Shown here: piece after piece, positions 25,673-37,807 of the stretch
Layout of the letters: every line of letters begins with the position of its first letter
Position numbering within the stretch: the stretch's first letter is position 1
DNA from: Amblyomma americanum
Lineage: Eukaryota; Arthropoda; Arachnida; Ixodida; Ixodidae
NCBI RefSeq assembly: GCF_052857255.1
Contig: NW_027526709.1
Span: 1 to 64,000 of the forward strand
Direction: 5' to 3'
Length of the DNA stretch: 64,000 nucleotides
Translations under genes and position numbers: made by a program
The notes under the pieces: model-generated
Seen by the model: the letters and a program-made list of their open reading frames with translations, nothing else
Databases searched by the model: none
What the model was told of the DNA's origin: nothing

Positions 25673-26872
25673 TCGGTTTTACAAGTGTTCCTCTGATACG
25701 CGTCTAAACTTTTTCTTTTATAACTGCGCGAAAAGCATGTATTCGTGCTTAATACAACGAAACAAGCTGTTTTAGACCGAAACGAGCTAAATCTGAACAC
25801 ATCGGTTTTACAAGTGTCCCTGTGACACGCGTCAAAACTTTTTTCTCTTATAACTGCGCGAAAAGCATGTATTCTTGCTTAATACAGCGAAACAAGCTGT
25901 TTTAGACCGAAACGAGCTAAATCACAACACATCGGTTTTACAAGTGTTCCTCTGATACGCGTCAAAATATTTTCTCTTATAACTGCGCGAAAAGCATGTA
26001 TTCTTGCTTAATACAGCGAAACAAGCTGTTTTAGACCGAAATGAGCTAAATCACAACACATCGGTTTTACAAGTGTTCCTCTGATACGCGTCAAAACTTT
26101 TTCTCTTATAACTGCGCGAAAAGCATGTATTCTTGCTTAATACAACGAAACAAGCTGTTTTAGGACCAAAACGAGCTAAATCTGAACACATCGGTTTTAC
26201 AAGTGTTCCTCTGATACGCGTCAAAACTTTTTTCTCTTATAACTGCGCGAAAAGCATGTATTCTTGCTTAGTCCAACGAAACAAGCTGTTTTAGACCGAA
26301 ACGAGGTAAATCTGAACACAATCGGTTTTACAAGTGTCCTTGTGACACGCCTTTAAAACTTTTTCTTTATAACTGCGCGAAAAGCATGCATTCCTGCTTA
26401 ATACAGCGAAACAAGCTGTTTTAGACCGAAACGAGCTAAATCACAACACATCGGTTTTACAAGTGTTCCTCTGATACGCGTCTAAACTTTTTCTTTTATA
26501 ACTGCGCGAAAAGCATGTATTCGTGCTTAATACAACGAAACAAGCTGTTTTAGACCGAAACGAGCTAAATCTGAACACATCGGTTTTACAAGTGTCCCTG
26601 TGACACGCGTCAAAACTTTTTTCTCTTATAACTGCGCGAAAAGCATGTATTCTTGCTTAATACAGCGAAACAAGCTGTTTTAGACCGAAACGAGCTAAAT
26701 CACAACACATCGGTTTTACAAGTGTTCCTCTGATACGCGTCAAAATATTTTCTCTTATAACTGCGCGAAAAGCATGTATTCTTGCTTAATACAGCGAAAC
26801 AAGCTGTTTTAGACCGAAATGAGCTAAATCACAACACATCGGTTTTACAAGTGTTCCTCTGATACGCGTCAA
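25317..26872 (+). repeat. Tandem pair of 778-bp (6-monomer) units
   Basis: Units of about 25,317-26,094 and 26,095-26,872 share a 2-base deletion (TTTTTCTTTATAAC in the GCATGCATTCC monomer) and the mark CAAAATATTTTCTC (25,963 and 26,741). Unit 2 has extra bases at TTTTAGGACCAAAACG (about 26,160) and ACACAATCGG (about 26,320). It overlaps the end of the 1,162-bp-offset duplication, so the duplication steps are nested. Confidence 0.8.
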
Positions 26873-29800
26873 AACTTTTTCTCTTATAACTGCGCGAAAA
26901 GCATGTATTCTTGCTTAATACAGCGAAACAAGCTGTTTTAGACCGAAACGAGCTAAATCACAACACATCGGTATTACAAGTGTTCCACGTGATACTCGTC
27001 AAAACTTTTTCTCTTATAACTGCGCGAAAAGCATGTATTCCGTGCTTAATACAACAAAACAAGCTGTTTTAGACCGAAACGAGCTAAATCTGAACACATC
27101 GGTTTTACAAGTATCCACGTGATACTCGTCAAAACTTTTTCTCTTATAACTGCGCGAAAAGCATGTATTCGTGCTTAATACAACGAAACAAGCTGTTTTA
27201 GACCGAAACGAGCTAAATCTGAACACATCGGTTTTACAAGTGTCCCTGTGAAACTCGTCAAAACTTTTTCTCTTATAACTGCGCGAAAAGCATGTATTCT
27301 TGCTTATTACAGCGAAACAAGCTGTTTTAGACCGAAACGAGCTAAATCACAACACATCGGTTTTACAAGTGTTCCTCTGATACGCGTCTAAACTTTTTCT
27401 CTTATAACTGCGCGAAAAGCAAGTATTCGTGCTAAATACAACGAAACAAGCTGTTCTAGACCGAAACGAGCTAAATCTGAACACATCGGTTTTACAAGTG
27501 TCCCTGTGACACGCGTCAAAACTTTTTCTCTTATAACTGCGCGAAAAGCATGTATTCTTGCTTAATACAGCGAAACAAGCTGTTTTAAACCGAAACGAGC
27601 TAAATCACAACACATCGGTATTACAAGTGTTCCACGTGATACTCGTCAAAACTTTTTCTCTTATAACTGCGCGAAAAGCATGTATTCGTGCTTAATACAA
27701 CGAAACAAGCTGTTTTAGATCGAAACGAGCTTAATCTGAACACATCGGTTTTACAAGTATCCACGTGATACTCGTCAAAACTTTTTCTCTTATAACTGCG
27801 CGAAAAGCATGTATTCTTGCTTAATACAACGAAACAAGCTGTTTTAGACCGAAACGAGCTAAATCACAACACATCGGTTTTACAAGTGTCTCTCTAATAC
27901 GCGTCAAAACTTTTTCTCTTATAACTGCGCGAAAAGCATGTATTCTTGCTTAATACAACGAAACAAGCTGTTTTAGACCAAAACGAGCTAAATCTGAACA
28001 CATCGGTTTTACAAGTGTTCCTCTGATACGCGTCAAAACTTTTTCTCCTATAACTGCGCGAAAAGCATGTATTCTTGCTTAATACAGTGAAACAAGCTGT
28101 TTTAGACCGAAACGAGCTAAATCACAACACATCGGTTTTACAAGTGTTCTTGATACGCGTCAAAACTTTTCTTCTATAACTGCGCGTAAAGCATGTATTC
28201 GTGCTTAATACAACGAAACAAGCTGTTTTAGACCGAAACGAGCTAAATCTGAACACATCGGTTTTACAAGTGTTCCTCTGATACGCGTCAAAACTTTTTC
28301 TCTTATAACTGCGCGAAAAGCATGTATTCTTGCTTAATACAGCGAAACAAGCTGTTTTAGACCGAAACGAGCTAAATCACAACACATTGGTTTTACAAGT
28401 GTTCCTCTGATACGCGTCAAAACTTTTTCTCTTATAACTGCGCGAAAAGCATGTATTCTTGCCTAATACAGCGAAACAAGCTGTTTTAGACCTAAATGAG
28501 CTAAATCACAACACCGGTTTTACAAGTGTTCCTCTGATACGCGTCAAATCTTTTTCTCGTATAACTGCGCGAAAAAGCATGTATTCTTGCTTAATACAGC
28601 GAAACAAGCTGTTTTAGACCGAAACGAGCTAAATCACAACACATCGGTATTACAAGTGTTCCACGTGATACTCGTCAAAACTTTTTCTCTTATAACTGCG
28701 CGAAAAGCATGTATTCTTGCTTAATACAACGAAACAAGCTGTTTAAGACCGAAACGAGCTAAATCACAACACATCGGTTTTACAAGTGTCTCTCTAATAC
28801 GCGTCAAAACTTTTTCTCTTATAACTGCGCGAAAAGCATGTATTCTTGCTTAATACAACGAAACAAGCTGTTTTAGACCGAAACGAGCTAAATCTGAACA
28901 CATCGGTTTTACAAGTATCCACGTATACTCGTCAAAACTTTTTCTCTTATAACTGCGCGAAAAGCATGTATTCTTGCTTAATACAGCGAAACAAGCTGTT
29001 TTAGACCGAAATGAGCTAAATCACAACACATCGGTTTTACAAGTGTTCCTCTGATACGCGTCAAAACATTTTCTCTTATAACTGCGCGAAAAGCATGTAT
29101 TCTTGCTTAATACAGCGAAACAAGCTGTTTTAGACCGAAACGAGCTAAATCACAACACATCGGTATTACAAGTGTTCCACGTGATACTCGTCAAAACGTT
29201 TTCTCTTATAACTGCGCGAAAAGCATGTATTCTTGCTTAATACAGCGAAACAAGCTGTTTTAGACCGAAACGAGCTAAATCACAACAAATCGGTTTTACA
29301 AGTGTTCCTCTGATACGCGTCAACTCTTTTTTCTCCTATAGCTGCGCGAAAAGCATGTATTCGTGCTTAGTCCAACGAAACAAGCTGTTTTAGACCGAAA
29401 CGAGGTAAATCTGAACACATCGGTTTTACAAGTGTCCCTGTGACACGCCTTTAAAGCTTTTTCTCTTATCACTGCGCGAAAAGCATGTATTTCTGCTTAA
29501 TACAGCGAAACAAGCTGTTTTAGACCGAAACGAGCTAAATCACAACACATCGGTTTTACAAGTGTTCCTCTGATACGCGTCTAAACTTTTTCTCTTATAA
29601 CTGCGCGAAAAGCATGTATTCGTGCCTAATACAACGAAACAAGCTGTTTTAGACCGAAACGAGCTAAATCTGAACACATCGGTTTTACAAGTGTCCCTGT
29701 GACACTCGTCAAAACTTTTTCTCTTATAACTGCGCGAAAAGCATGTATTCTTGCTTATTACAGCGAAACAAGCTGTTTTAGACCGAAACGAGCTGAATCA

Positions 29801-32800
29801 CAACACATCGGTTTTACAAGTGTTCCTCTGATACGCGTCTAAACTTTTTCTCTTATAACTGCGCGAAAAGCATGTATTCGTGCTAAATACAACGAAACAA
29901 GCTGTTCTAGACCGAAACGAGCTTAATCTGAACACATCGGTTTTACAAGTGTCCCTGTGACACGCGTCAAAACTTTTTCTCTTATAACTGCGCGAAAAGC
30001 ATGTATTCTTGCTTAATACAGCGAAACAAGCTGTTTTAAACCGAAACGAGCTAAATCACAACCCATCGGTATTAAAAGTGTTCCACGTGATACTCGTCAA
30101 AACTTTTTCTCTTATAACTGCGCGAAAAGCATGTATTCGTGCTTAATACAACGAAACAAGCTGTTTTAGACCGAAACGAGTTTAATCTGAATACATCGGT
30201 TTTACAAGTATCCACGTGATACTCGTCAAAACTTTTTCTCTTATAACTGCGCGAAAAGCATGTATTCTTGCTTAATACAACGAAACAAGCTGTTTTAGAC
30301 CGAAACGAGCTAAATCTGAACACATCGGTTTTACAAGTGTTCCTCTAATACGCGTCAAAAGTTTTTCTCCTATAACTGCGCGAAAAGCATGTATTCTTGC
30401 TTAATACAGCGAAACAAGCTGTTTTAGACCGAAACGACCTAATTCACAACACATCGGCTTTACAAGTGTTCCTCTGATATGCGTCAAAACTTTTTCTCTT
30501 ATAACTGCGCGAAAAGCATGTATTCTTGCTTAATACAGCGAAACAAGCTGTTTTAGACCGAAACGAGCTAAATCACAACACATCGGTATTACAAGTGTTC
30601 CACGTGATACTCGTCAAAACCTTTTTCTCATAACTGCGCGAAAAGCATGTATTCGTGCTTAATACAACGAAACAAGCTGTTTTAGACCGAAACGAGCTTA
30701 ATCTGAACACATCGGTTTTACAAGTATCCACGTGATACTCGTCAAAACTTTTTCTCTTATAACTGCGCGAAAAAGCATGTATTCTTGCTTAATACAACGA
30801 AACAAGCTGTTTTAGACCGAAACGAGCTAAATCACAACACAGCGGTTTTACAAGTGTCTCTCTAATACGCGTCAAAACTTTTTCTCTTATAACTGCGCGA
30901 AAAGCATGTATTCTTGCTTAATACAACGAAACAAGCTGTTTTAGGACCAAAACGAGCTAAATCACAACACATCGGTTTTACAAGTGTTCCTACGCGTCAA
31001 TTTTTTTCTCTTATAACTGCGCGAAAAGCATGTATTCTTGCTTATACAGCGAAACAAGCTGTTTTAGACCTACGAAACGAGCTAAATCACAACAATCGGT
31101 TTTAGAAGTGTTCCTCTGATACGCGTCAACTCTTTTTCTCTTATAGCTGCGCGAAAAGCATGTATTCGTGCTTAGTCCAACGAAACAGCTGTTTTAGACC
31201 GAAACGAGGTAAATCTGAACACATCGGTTTTACAAGTGTCCCTGTGACACGCCTTTAAAGCTTTTTCTCTTATCACTGCGCGAAAAGCATGTATTTCTGC
31301 TTAATACAACGAAACAAGCTGTTTTAGACCGAAACGAGCTAAATCACAACACAAATCGGTTTTAGAAGTGTTCCTCTGATACGCGTCAACTCTTTTTTCT
31401 CTTATAGCTGCGCGAAAAGCATGTATTCGTGCTTAGTCCAACGAAACAAGCTGTTTTAGACCGAAACGAGGTAAATCTGAACACATCGGTTTTACAAGTG
31501 TCCTTGTGACATGCCTTTAAAAACTTTTTCTCTTATAACTGCGCGAAAAAGCATGTATTCTTGCCTAATACAGCGAAACAAGCTGTTTTAGACCGAAATG
31601 AGCTAAATCACAACACCTCGGTTTTACAAGTGTTCCTCTGATACGCGTCAAAAACTTTTCTCGTATAACTGCGCGAAAAGCATGTATTCTTGCTTAATAC
31701 AGCGAAACAAGCTGTTTTAGACCGAAACGAGCTAAATCACACACATCGGTATTACAAGTGTTCCACGTGATACTCGTCAAAACTTTTTCTCTTATAACTG
31801 CGCAAAAAGCATGTATTCGTGCTTAATACAACAAAACAAGCTGTTTACACCGAAACGAGCTAAATCTGAACACATCGGTTTTACAAGTATCCACGTGATA
31901 CTCGTCAAAACTTTTTCTCTTATAACTGCGCGAAAAGCATGTATTCTTGCTTAATACAACGAAACAAGCTGTTTAAGACCGAAACGAGCTAATCACAACA
32001 CATCGGTTTTACAAGTGTCTCTCTAATACGCGTCAAAACTATTCTCTTATAACTGCGCGAAAAGCATGTATCTTGCTTAATACAACGAAACAAGCTGTTT
32101 TAGACCGAAACGAGCTAAATCTGAACACATCGGTTTTACAAGTATCCACGTGATACTCGTCAAAACTTTTCTCTTATAACTGCGCGAAAAGCATGTATTC
32201 TTGCTTAATACAGCGAAACAAGCTGTTTTAGACCGAATGAGCTAAATCACAACACATCGGTTTACAAGTGTTCCTCTGATACGCGTCAAAACTTTTTCTC
32301 TTATAACTGCGCGAAAAGCAATGTATTCTTGCTTAATACAGCGAAACAAGCTGTTTTAGACCGAAACGAGCTAAATCACAACACATCGGTATTACAAGTG
32401 TTCCACGTGATACTCGTCAAAACGTTTTCTCTTATAACTGCGCGAAAAGCATGTATTCTTGCTTAATACAAGCGAAACAAGCTGTTTTAGACCGAAACGA
32501 GCTAAATCACAACAAATCGGTTTTACAAGTGTTCCTCTGATACGCGTCAACTCTTTTTTCTCCTATAGCTGCGCGAAAAGCATGTATTCGTGCTTAGTCC
32601 AACGAAACAAGCTGTTTTAGACCGAAACGAGGTAAATCTGAACACATCGGTTTTACAAGTGTCCCTGTGACACGCCTTTAAAGCTTTTTCTCTTATCACT
32701 GCGCGAAAAGCATGTATTTCTGCTTAATACAGCGAAACAAGCTGTTTTAGACCGAAACGAGCCTAAATCACAACACATCGGTTTTACAAGTGTTCCTCTG

Positions 32801-35613
32801 ATACGCGTCTAAACTTTTTCTCTTATAACTGCGCGAAAAGCATGTATTCGTGCTTAATACAACGAAACAAGCTGTTTTAGACCGAAACGAGCTAAATCTG
32901 AACACATCGGTTTTACAAGTGTCCCTGTGACACTCGTCAAAACTTTTTCTCTTATAACTGCGCGAAAAGCATGTATTCTTGCTTATTACAGCGAAACAAG
33001 CTGTTTTAGACCGAAACGAGCTAAATGACAACACATCGGTTTTACAAGTGTTCCTCTGATACGCGTCTAAACTTTTTCTCTTATAACTGCGCGAAAAGCA
33101 TGTATTCGTGCTAAATACAACGAAACAAGCTGTTCTAGACCGAAACGAGCTTAATCTGAACACATCGGTTTTACAAGTATCCCTGTGACACGCGTCAAAA
33201 CTTTTTCTCTTATAACTGCGCGAAAAGCATGTATTCTTGCTTAATACAGCGAAACAAGCTGTTTTAAACCGAAACGAGCTAAATCACAACACATCGGTAT
33301 TAAAAGTGTTCCACGTGATACTCGTCAAAACTTTTTCTCTTATAACTGCGCGAAAAGCATGTATTCGTGCTTAATACAACGAAACAAGCTGTTTAGACCG
33401 AAACGAGTTTAATCTGAACACATCGGTTTTACAAGTATCCACGTGATACTCGTCAAAACTTTTTCTCTTATAACTGCGCGAAAAGCATGTATTCTTGCTT
33501 AATACAACGAAAAAAGCTGTTTTAGACCGAAACGAGCTAAATCTGAACACATCGGTTTTACAAGTGTTCCTCTAATACGCGTCAAAACTTTTTCTCTTAT
33601 AACTGCGCGAAAAGCATGTATTCTTGCTTAATACAACGAAACAAGCTGTTTTAGACCGAAACGAGCTAAATCACAACACATCGGTTTTACAAGTGTCTCT
33701 CTAATACGCGTCAAAACTTTTTCTCTTATAACTGCGCGAAAAGCATGTATTCTTGCTTAATACAACGAAACAAGCTGTTTTAGACCAAAACGAGCTAAAT
33801 CTGAACACATCGGTTTTACAAGTGTTCCTCTGATACGCGTCAAAACTTTTTTCTCTTATAACTGCGCGAAAAGCATGTATTCTTGCTTAGTCCAACGAAA
33901 CAAGCTGTTTTAGACCGAAACGAGGTAAATCTGAACACATCGGTTTTACAAGTGTCCTTGTGACATGCCTTTAAAACTTTTTCTCTTATAACTGCGCGAA
34001 AAGCATGTATTCCTGCTTAATACAGCGAAACAAGCTGTTTTAGACCAAAACGAGCTAAATCACAACACATCGGTTTTACAAGTGTTCCTACGCGTCAAAT
34101 TTTTTTCTCTTATAACTGCGCGAAAAGCATGTATTCTTGCTTAATACAGCGAAACAAGCTGTTTTAGACCGAAACGAGCTAAATCACAACAAATCGGTTT
34201 TAGAAGTGTTCCTCTGATACGCGTCAACTCTTTTTTCTCTTATAGCTGCGCGAAAAGCATGTATTCGTGCTTAGTCCAACGAAACAAGCTGTTTTAGACC
34301 GAAACGAGGTAAATCTGAACACATCGGTTTTACAAGTGTCCCTGTGACACGCCTTTAAAGCTTTTTCTCTTATCACTGCGCGAAAAGCATGTATTTTTGC
34401 TTAATACAGCGAAACAAGCTGTTTTAGACCGAAACGAGCTAAATCACAACACATCGGTTTTACAAGTGTTCCTCTGATACGCGTCTAAACTTTTTCTTTT
34501 ATAACTGCGCGAAAAGCATGTATTCGTGCTTAATACAACGAAACAAGCTGTTTTAGACCGAAACGAGCTAAATCTGAACACATCGGTTTTACAAGTGTCC
34601 CTGTGACACGCGTCAAAACTTTTTTCTCTTATAACTGCGCGAAAAGCATGTATTCTTGCTTAATACAGCGAAACAAGCTGTTTTAGACCGAAACGAGCTA
34701 AATCACAACACATCGGTTTTACAAGTGTTCCTCTGATACGCGTCTAAACTTTTTCTCTTATAAATGCGCGAAAAGCATGTACTCGTGCTAAATACAACGA
34801 AACAAGCTGTTCTAGACCGAAACGAGCTAAATCTGAACACATCGGTTTTACAAGTGTTCCTCTGATACGCGTCAAAACTTTTTCTCTTATAACTGCGCGA
34901 AAAGCATGTATTCTTGCTTAATACAGCGAAACAAGCTGTTTTAGACCGAAACGAGCTAAATCACAACACATTGGTTTTACAAGTTTTCCTCTGATACGCG
35001 TCAAAATTTTTTCTCTTATAACTGCGCAAAAAGCATGTATTCTTGCTTAATACAGCGAAACAAGCTGTTTTAGACCGAAATGAGCTAAATCACAACACAT
35101 CGGTTTTACAAGTGTTCCTCTGATACGCGTCAAAACTTTTTCTCTTATAACTGCGCGAAAAGCATGTATTCTTGCTAAATACTACGAAACAAGCTGTTTA
35201 AGACCGAAACGAGCTAAATCACAACACATCGGTTTTACAAGTGTCTCTCTAATACGCGTCAAAACTTTTTCTCTTATAACTGCGCGAAAAGCATGTATTC
35301 TTGCTTAATACAACGAAACAAGCTGTTTTAGACTGAAACGAGCTAAATCTGAACACATCGGTTTTACAAGTATCCACGTGATACTCGTCAAAACTTTTTC
35401 TCTTATAACTGCGCGAAAAGCATGTATTCTTGCTTAATACAGCGAAACAAGCTGTTTTAGACCGAAATGAGCTAAATCACAACACATCGGTTTTACAAGT
35501 GTTCCTCTGATACGCGTCAAAACTTTTTCTCTTATAACTGCGCGAAAAGCATGTATTCTTGCTTAATACAGCGAAACAAGCTGTTTTAGACCGAAACGAG
35601 CTAAATCACAACA
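26873..35613 (+). repeat. Mixed-order block with a ~3.23-kb offset duplication
   Basis: The segment at about 28,500-30,340 is homologous to about 31,610-33,570 at an offset near 3,228 bp (25 monomers). Shared marks include TTGCCTAATAC, CTGTTTAAGACC (28,738 and 31,967), TTCTCCTATAGCTG (29,332 and 32,561) and CGGTATTAAAAGTG (30,066 and 33,294). The second copy carries many more single-base indels than the first (see the stretch at 30,600-32,780). The rest is ordinary monomers. Confidence 0.75.
30600..32780 (+). other. Indel-dense stretch of the satellite
   Basis: About twenty small insertions or deletions fall in 2.2 kb. Examples are AAAACCTTTTTCTCATAAC (30,617), CTTATACAGCG (31,041), GACCTACGAAACG (31,068), GAAACAGCTG (31,183), ATCACACACATCGG (31,736), TGTTTACACC (31,843), GAGCTAATCAC (31,987), AAAACTATTCTC (32,035), GCATGTATCTTGC (32,065), GACCGAATGAGC (32,232), AGCAATGTATT (32,317), ACAAGCGAAAC (32,467) and GAGCCTAAATC (32,759). 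Neighbouring kilobases have only a few. The cause may be poor consensus accuracy or real decay. Confidence 0.8.
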
Positions 35614-37807
35614 CATCGGTATTACAAGTGTTCCACGTGATACTCGTCAAAACTTTTTCTCTTATAACTGCGCGAAAAGCATGTATTCTTGCTTATTACA
35701 GCGAAACAAGCTGTTTTAGACCGAAACGAGCTAAATCACAACAAATCGGTTTTACAAGTGTTCCTCTGATACGCGTCAACTCTCTTTTCTCTTATAGCTG
35801 CGCGAAAAGCATGTATTCGTGCTTAGTCCAACGAAACAACCTGTTTTAGACCGAAACGAGGTAAATCTGAACACATCGGTTTTACAAGTGTCTGTGACAC
35901 TCGTCAAAACTTTTTCTCTTATAACTGCGCGAAAAGCATGTATTCTTGCTTAATACAGCGAAACAAGCTGTTTTAGACCGAAACGAGCTAAATCACAACA
36001 CATCGGTTTTACAAGTGTTCCTCTGATACGCGTCTAAACTTTTTCTCCTATAACTGCGCGAAAAGCATGTATTCGTGCTAAATACAACGAAACAAGCTGT
36101 TCTAGACCGAAACGAGCTAAATCTGAACACATCGGTTTTACAAGTGTCCCTGTGACACGCGTCAAAACTTTTTCTCTTATAACTGCGCGAAAAGCATGTA
36201 TTCTTGCTTAATACAGCGAAACAAGCTGTTTTAAACCGAAACGAGCTAAATCACAACACATCGGTATTACAAGTGTTCCACGTGATACTCGTCAAAACTT
36301 TTTCTCTTATAACTGCGCGAAAAGCATGTATTCGTGCTTAATACAACGAAACAAGCTGTTTTAGACCGAAACGAGTTTAATCTGAACACATCGGTTTTAC
36401 AAGTATCCACGTGATACTCGTCAAAACTTTTTCTCTTATAACTGCGCGAAAAGCATGTATTATTGCTTAATACAACGAAACAAGCTGTTTTAGACCGAAA
36501 CGAGCTAAATCACAACACATCGGTTTTACAAGTGTTCTTGATACGCGTGAAAACTTTTTCTTCTATAACTGCGCGTAAAGCATGTATTCGTGCTTAATAC
36601 AACGAAACAAGCTGTTTTAGACCGAAACGAGCTAAATCTGAACACATCGGTTTTACAAGTGTTCCTCTGATACGCGTCAAAACTTTTTCTCTTATAACTG
36701 CGCGAAAAGCATGTATTCTTGCTTAATACAGCGAAACAAGCTGTTTTAGACCGAAACGAGCTAAATCACAACACATCGGCTTTACAAGTGTTCCTCTGAT
36801 ACGCGTCAAAACTTTTTCTCTTATAACTGCGCGAAAAGCATGTATTCTTGCTTAATACAGCGAAACAAGCTGTTTTAGACCGAAACGAGCTAAATCACAA
36901 CACATCGGTATTACAAGTGTTCCACGTGATACTCGTCAAAACTTTTTCTCTTATAACTGCGCGAAAAGCATGTATTCGTGCTTAATACAACGAAACAAGC
37001 TGTTTTAGACCGAAACGAGCTTAATCTGAACACATCGGTTTTATAAGTATCCACGTGATACTCGTCAAAACTTTTTCTCTTATAACTGCGCGAAAAGCAT
37101 GTATTCTTGCTTATTACAACGAAACAAGCTGTTTTAGACCGAAACGAGCTAAATCACAACACATCGGTTTTACAAGTGTCTCTCTAATACGCGTCAAAAC
37201 TTTTTCTCTTATAACTGCGCGAAAAGCATGTATTCTTGCTTAATACAACGAAACAAGCTGTTTTAGACCAAAACGAGTTAAATCTGAACACATCGGTTTT
37301 ACAAGTGTTCCTCTGATACGCGTCAAAACTTTTTTCTCTTATAACTGCGCGAAAAGCATGTATTCTTGCTTAGTCCAACGAAACAAGCTGTTTTAGACCG
37401 AAACGAGGTAAATCTGAACACATCGGTTTTACAAGTGTCCTTGTGACATGCCTTTAAAACTTTTTCTCTTATAACTGCGCGAAAAGCATGTATTCCTGCT
37501 TAATACAGCGAAACAAGCTGTTTTAGACCAAAACGAGCTAAATCACAACACATCGGTTTTACAAATGTTCCTGATACGCGTCAAATTTTTTTCTCTTATA
37601 ACTGCGCGAAAAGCATGTATTCTTGCTTAATACAGCGAAACAAGCTGTTTTAGACCGAAACGAGCTAAATCACAACAAATCGGTTTTAGAAGTGTTCCTC
37701 TGATACGCGTCAACTCTTTTTTCTCTTATAGCTGCGCGAAAAGCATGTAATCGTGCTTAATACAACGAAACAAGCTGTTTTAGACCGAAACGAGCTAAAT
37801 CTGAACA
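35614..37807 (+). repeat. 2.19-kb (17-monomer) unit, first copy
   Basis: This unit begins at the CATCGGTATTAC monomer at 35,614 and restarts at 37,808. Marks shared at an offset of about 2,194 bp include GTCAACTCTCTTTTCTC (35,776 and 37,968), AAACAACCTGTTTTAG (35,834 and 38,026), the short box GTGTCTGTGACACTCG (35,888 and 38,080), GTATTATTGC (36,466 and 38,651) and ACGCGTGAAAAC (36,543 and 38,736). The right junction falls inside a hybrid monomer that reads GCATGTAATCGTGC at about 37,743. Confidence 0.8.

Noticed and set aside
32768..33163. 131-codon open frame on the - strand, and about forty shorter frames of 60-97 codons on both strands
   Set aside because: All are translations of the satellite monomer repeated every 43 codons. 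They start and stop wherever a variant or indel falls, show no start context, domain or codon signal, and change between nearly identical repeats. Not annotated as genes.
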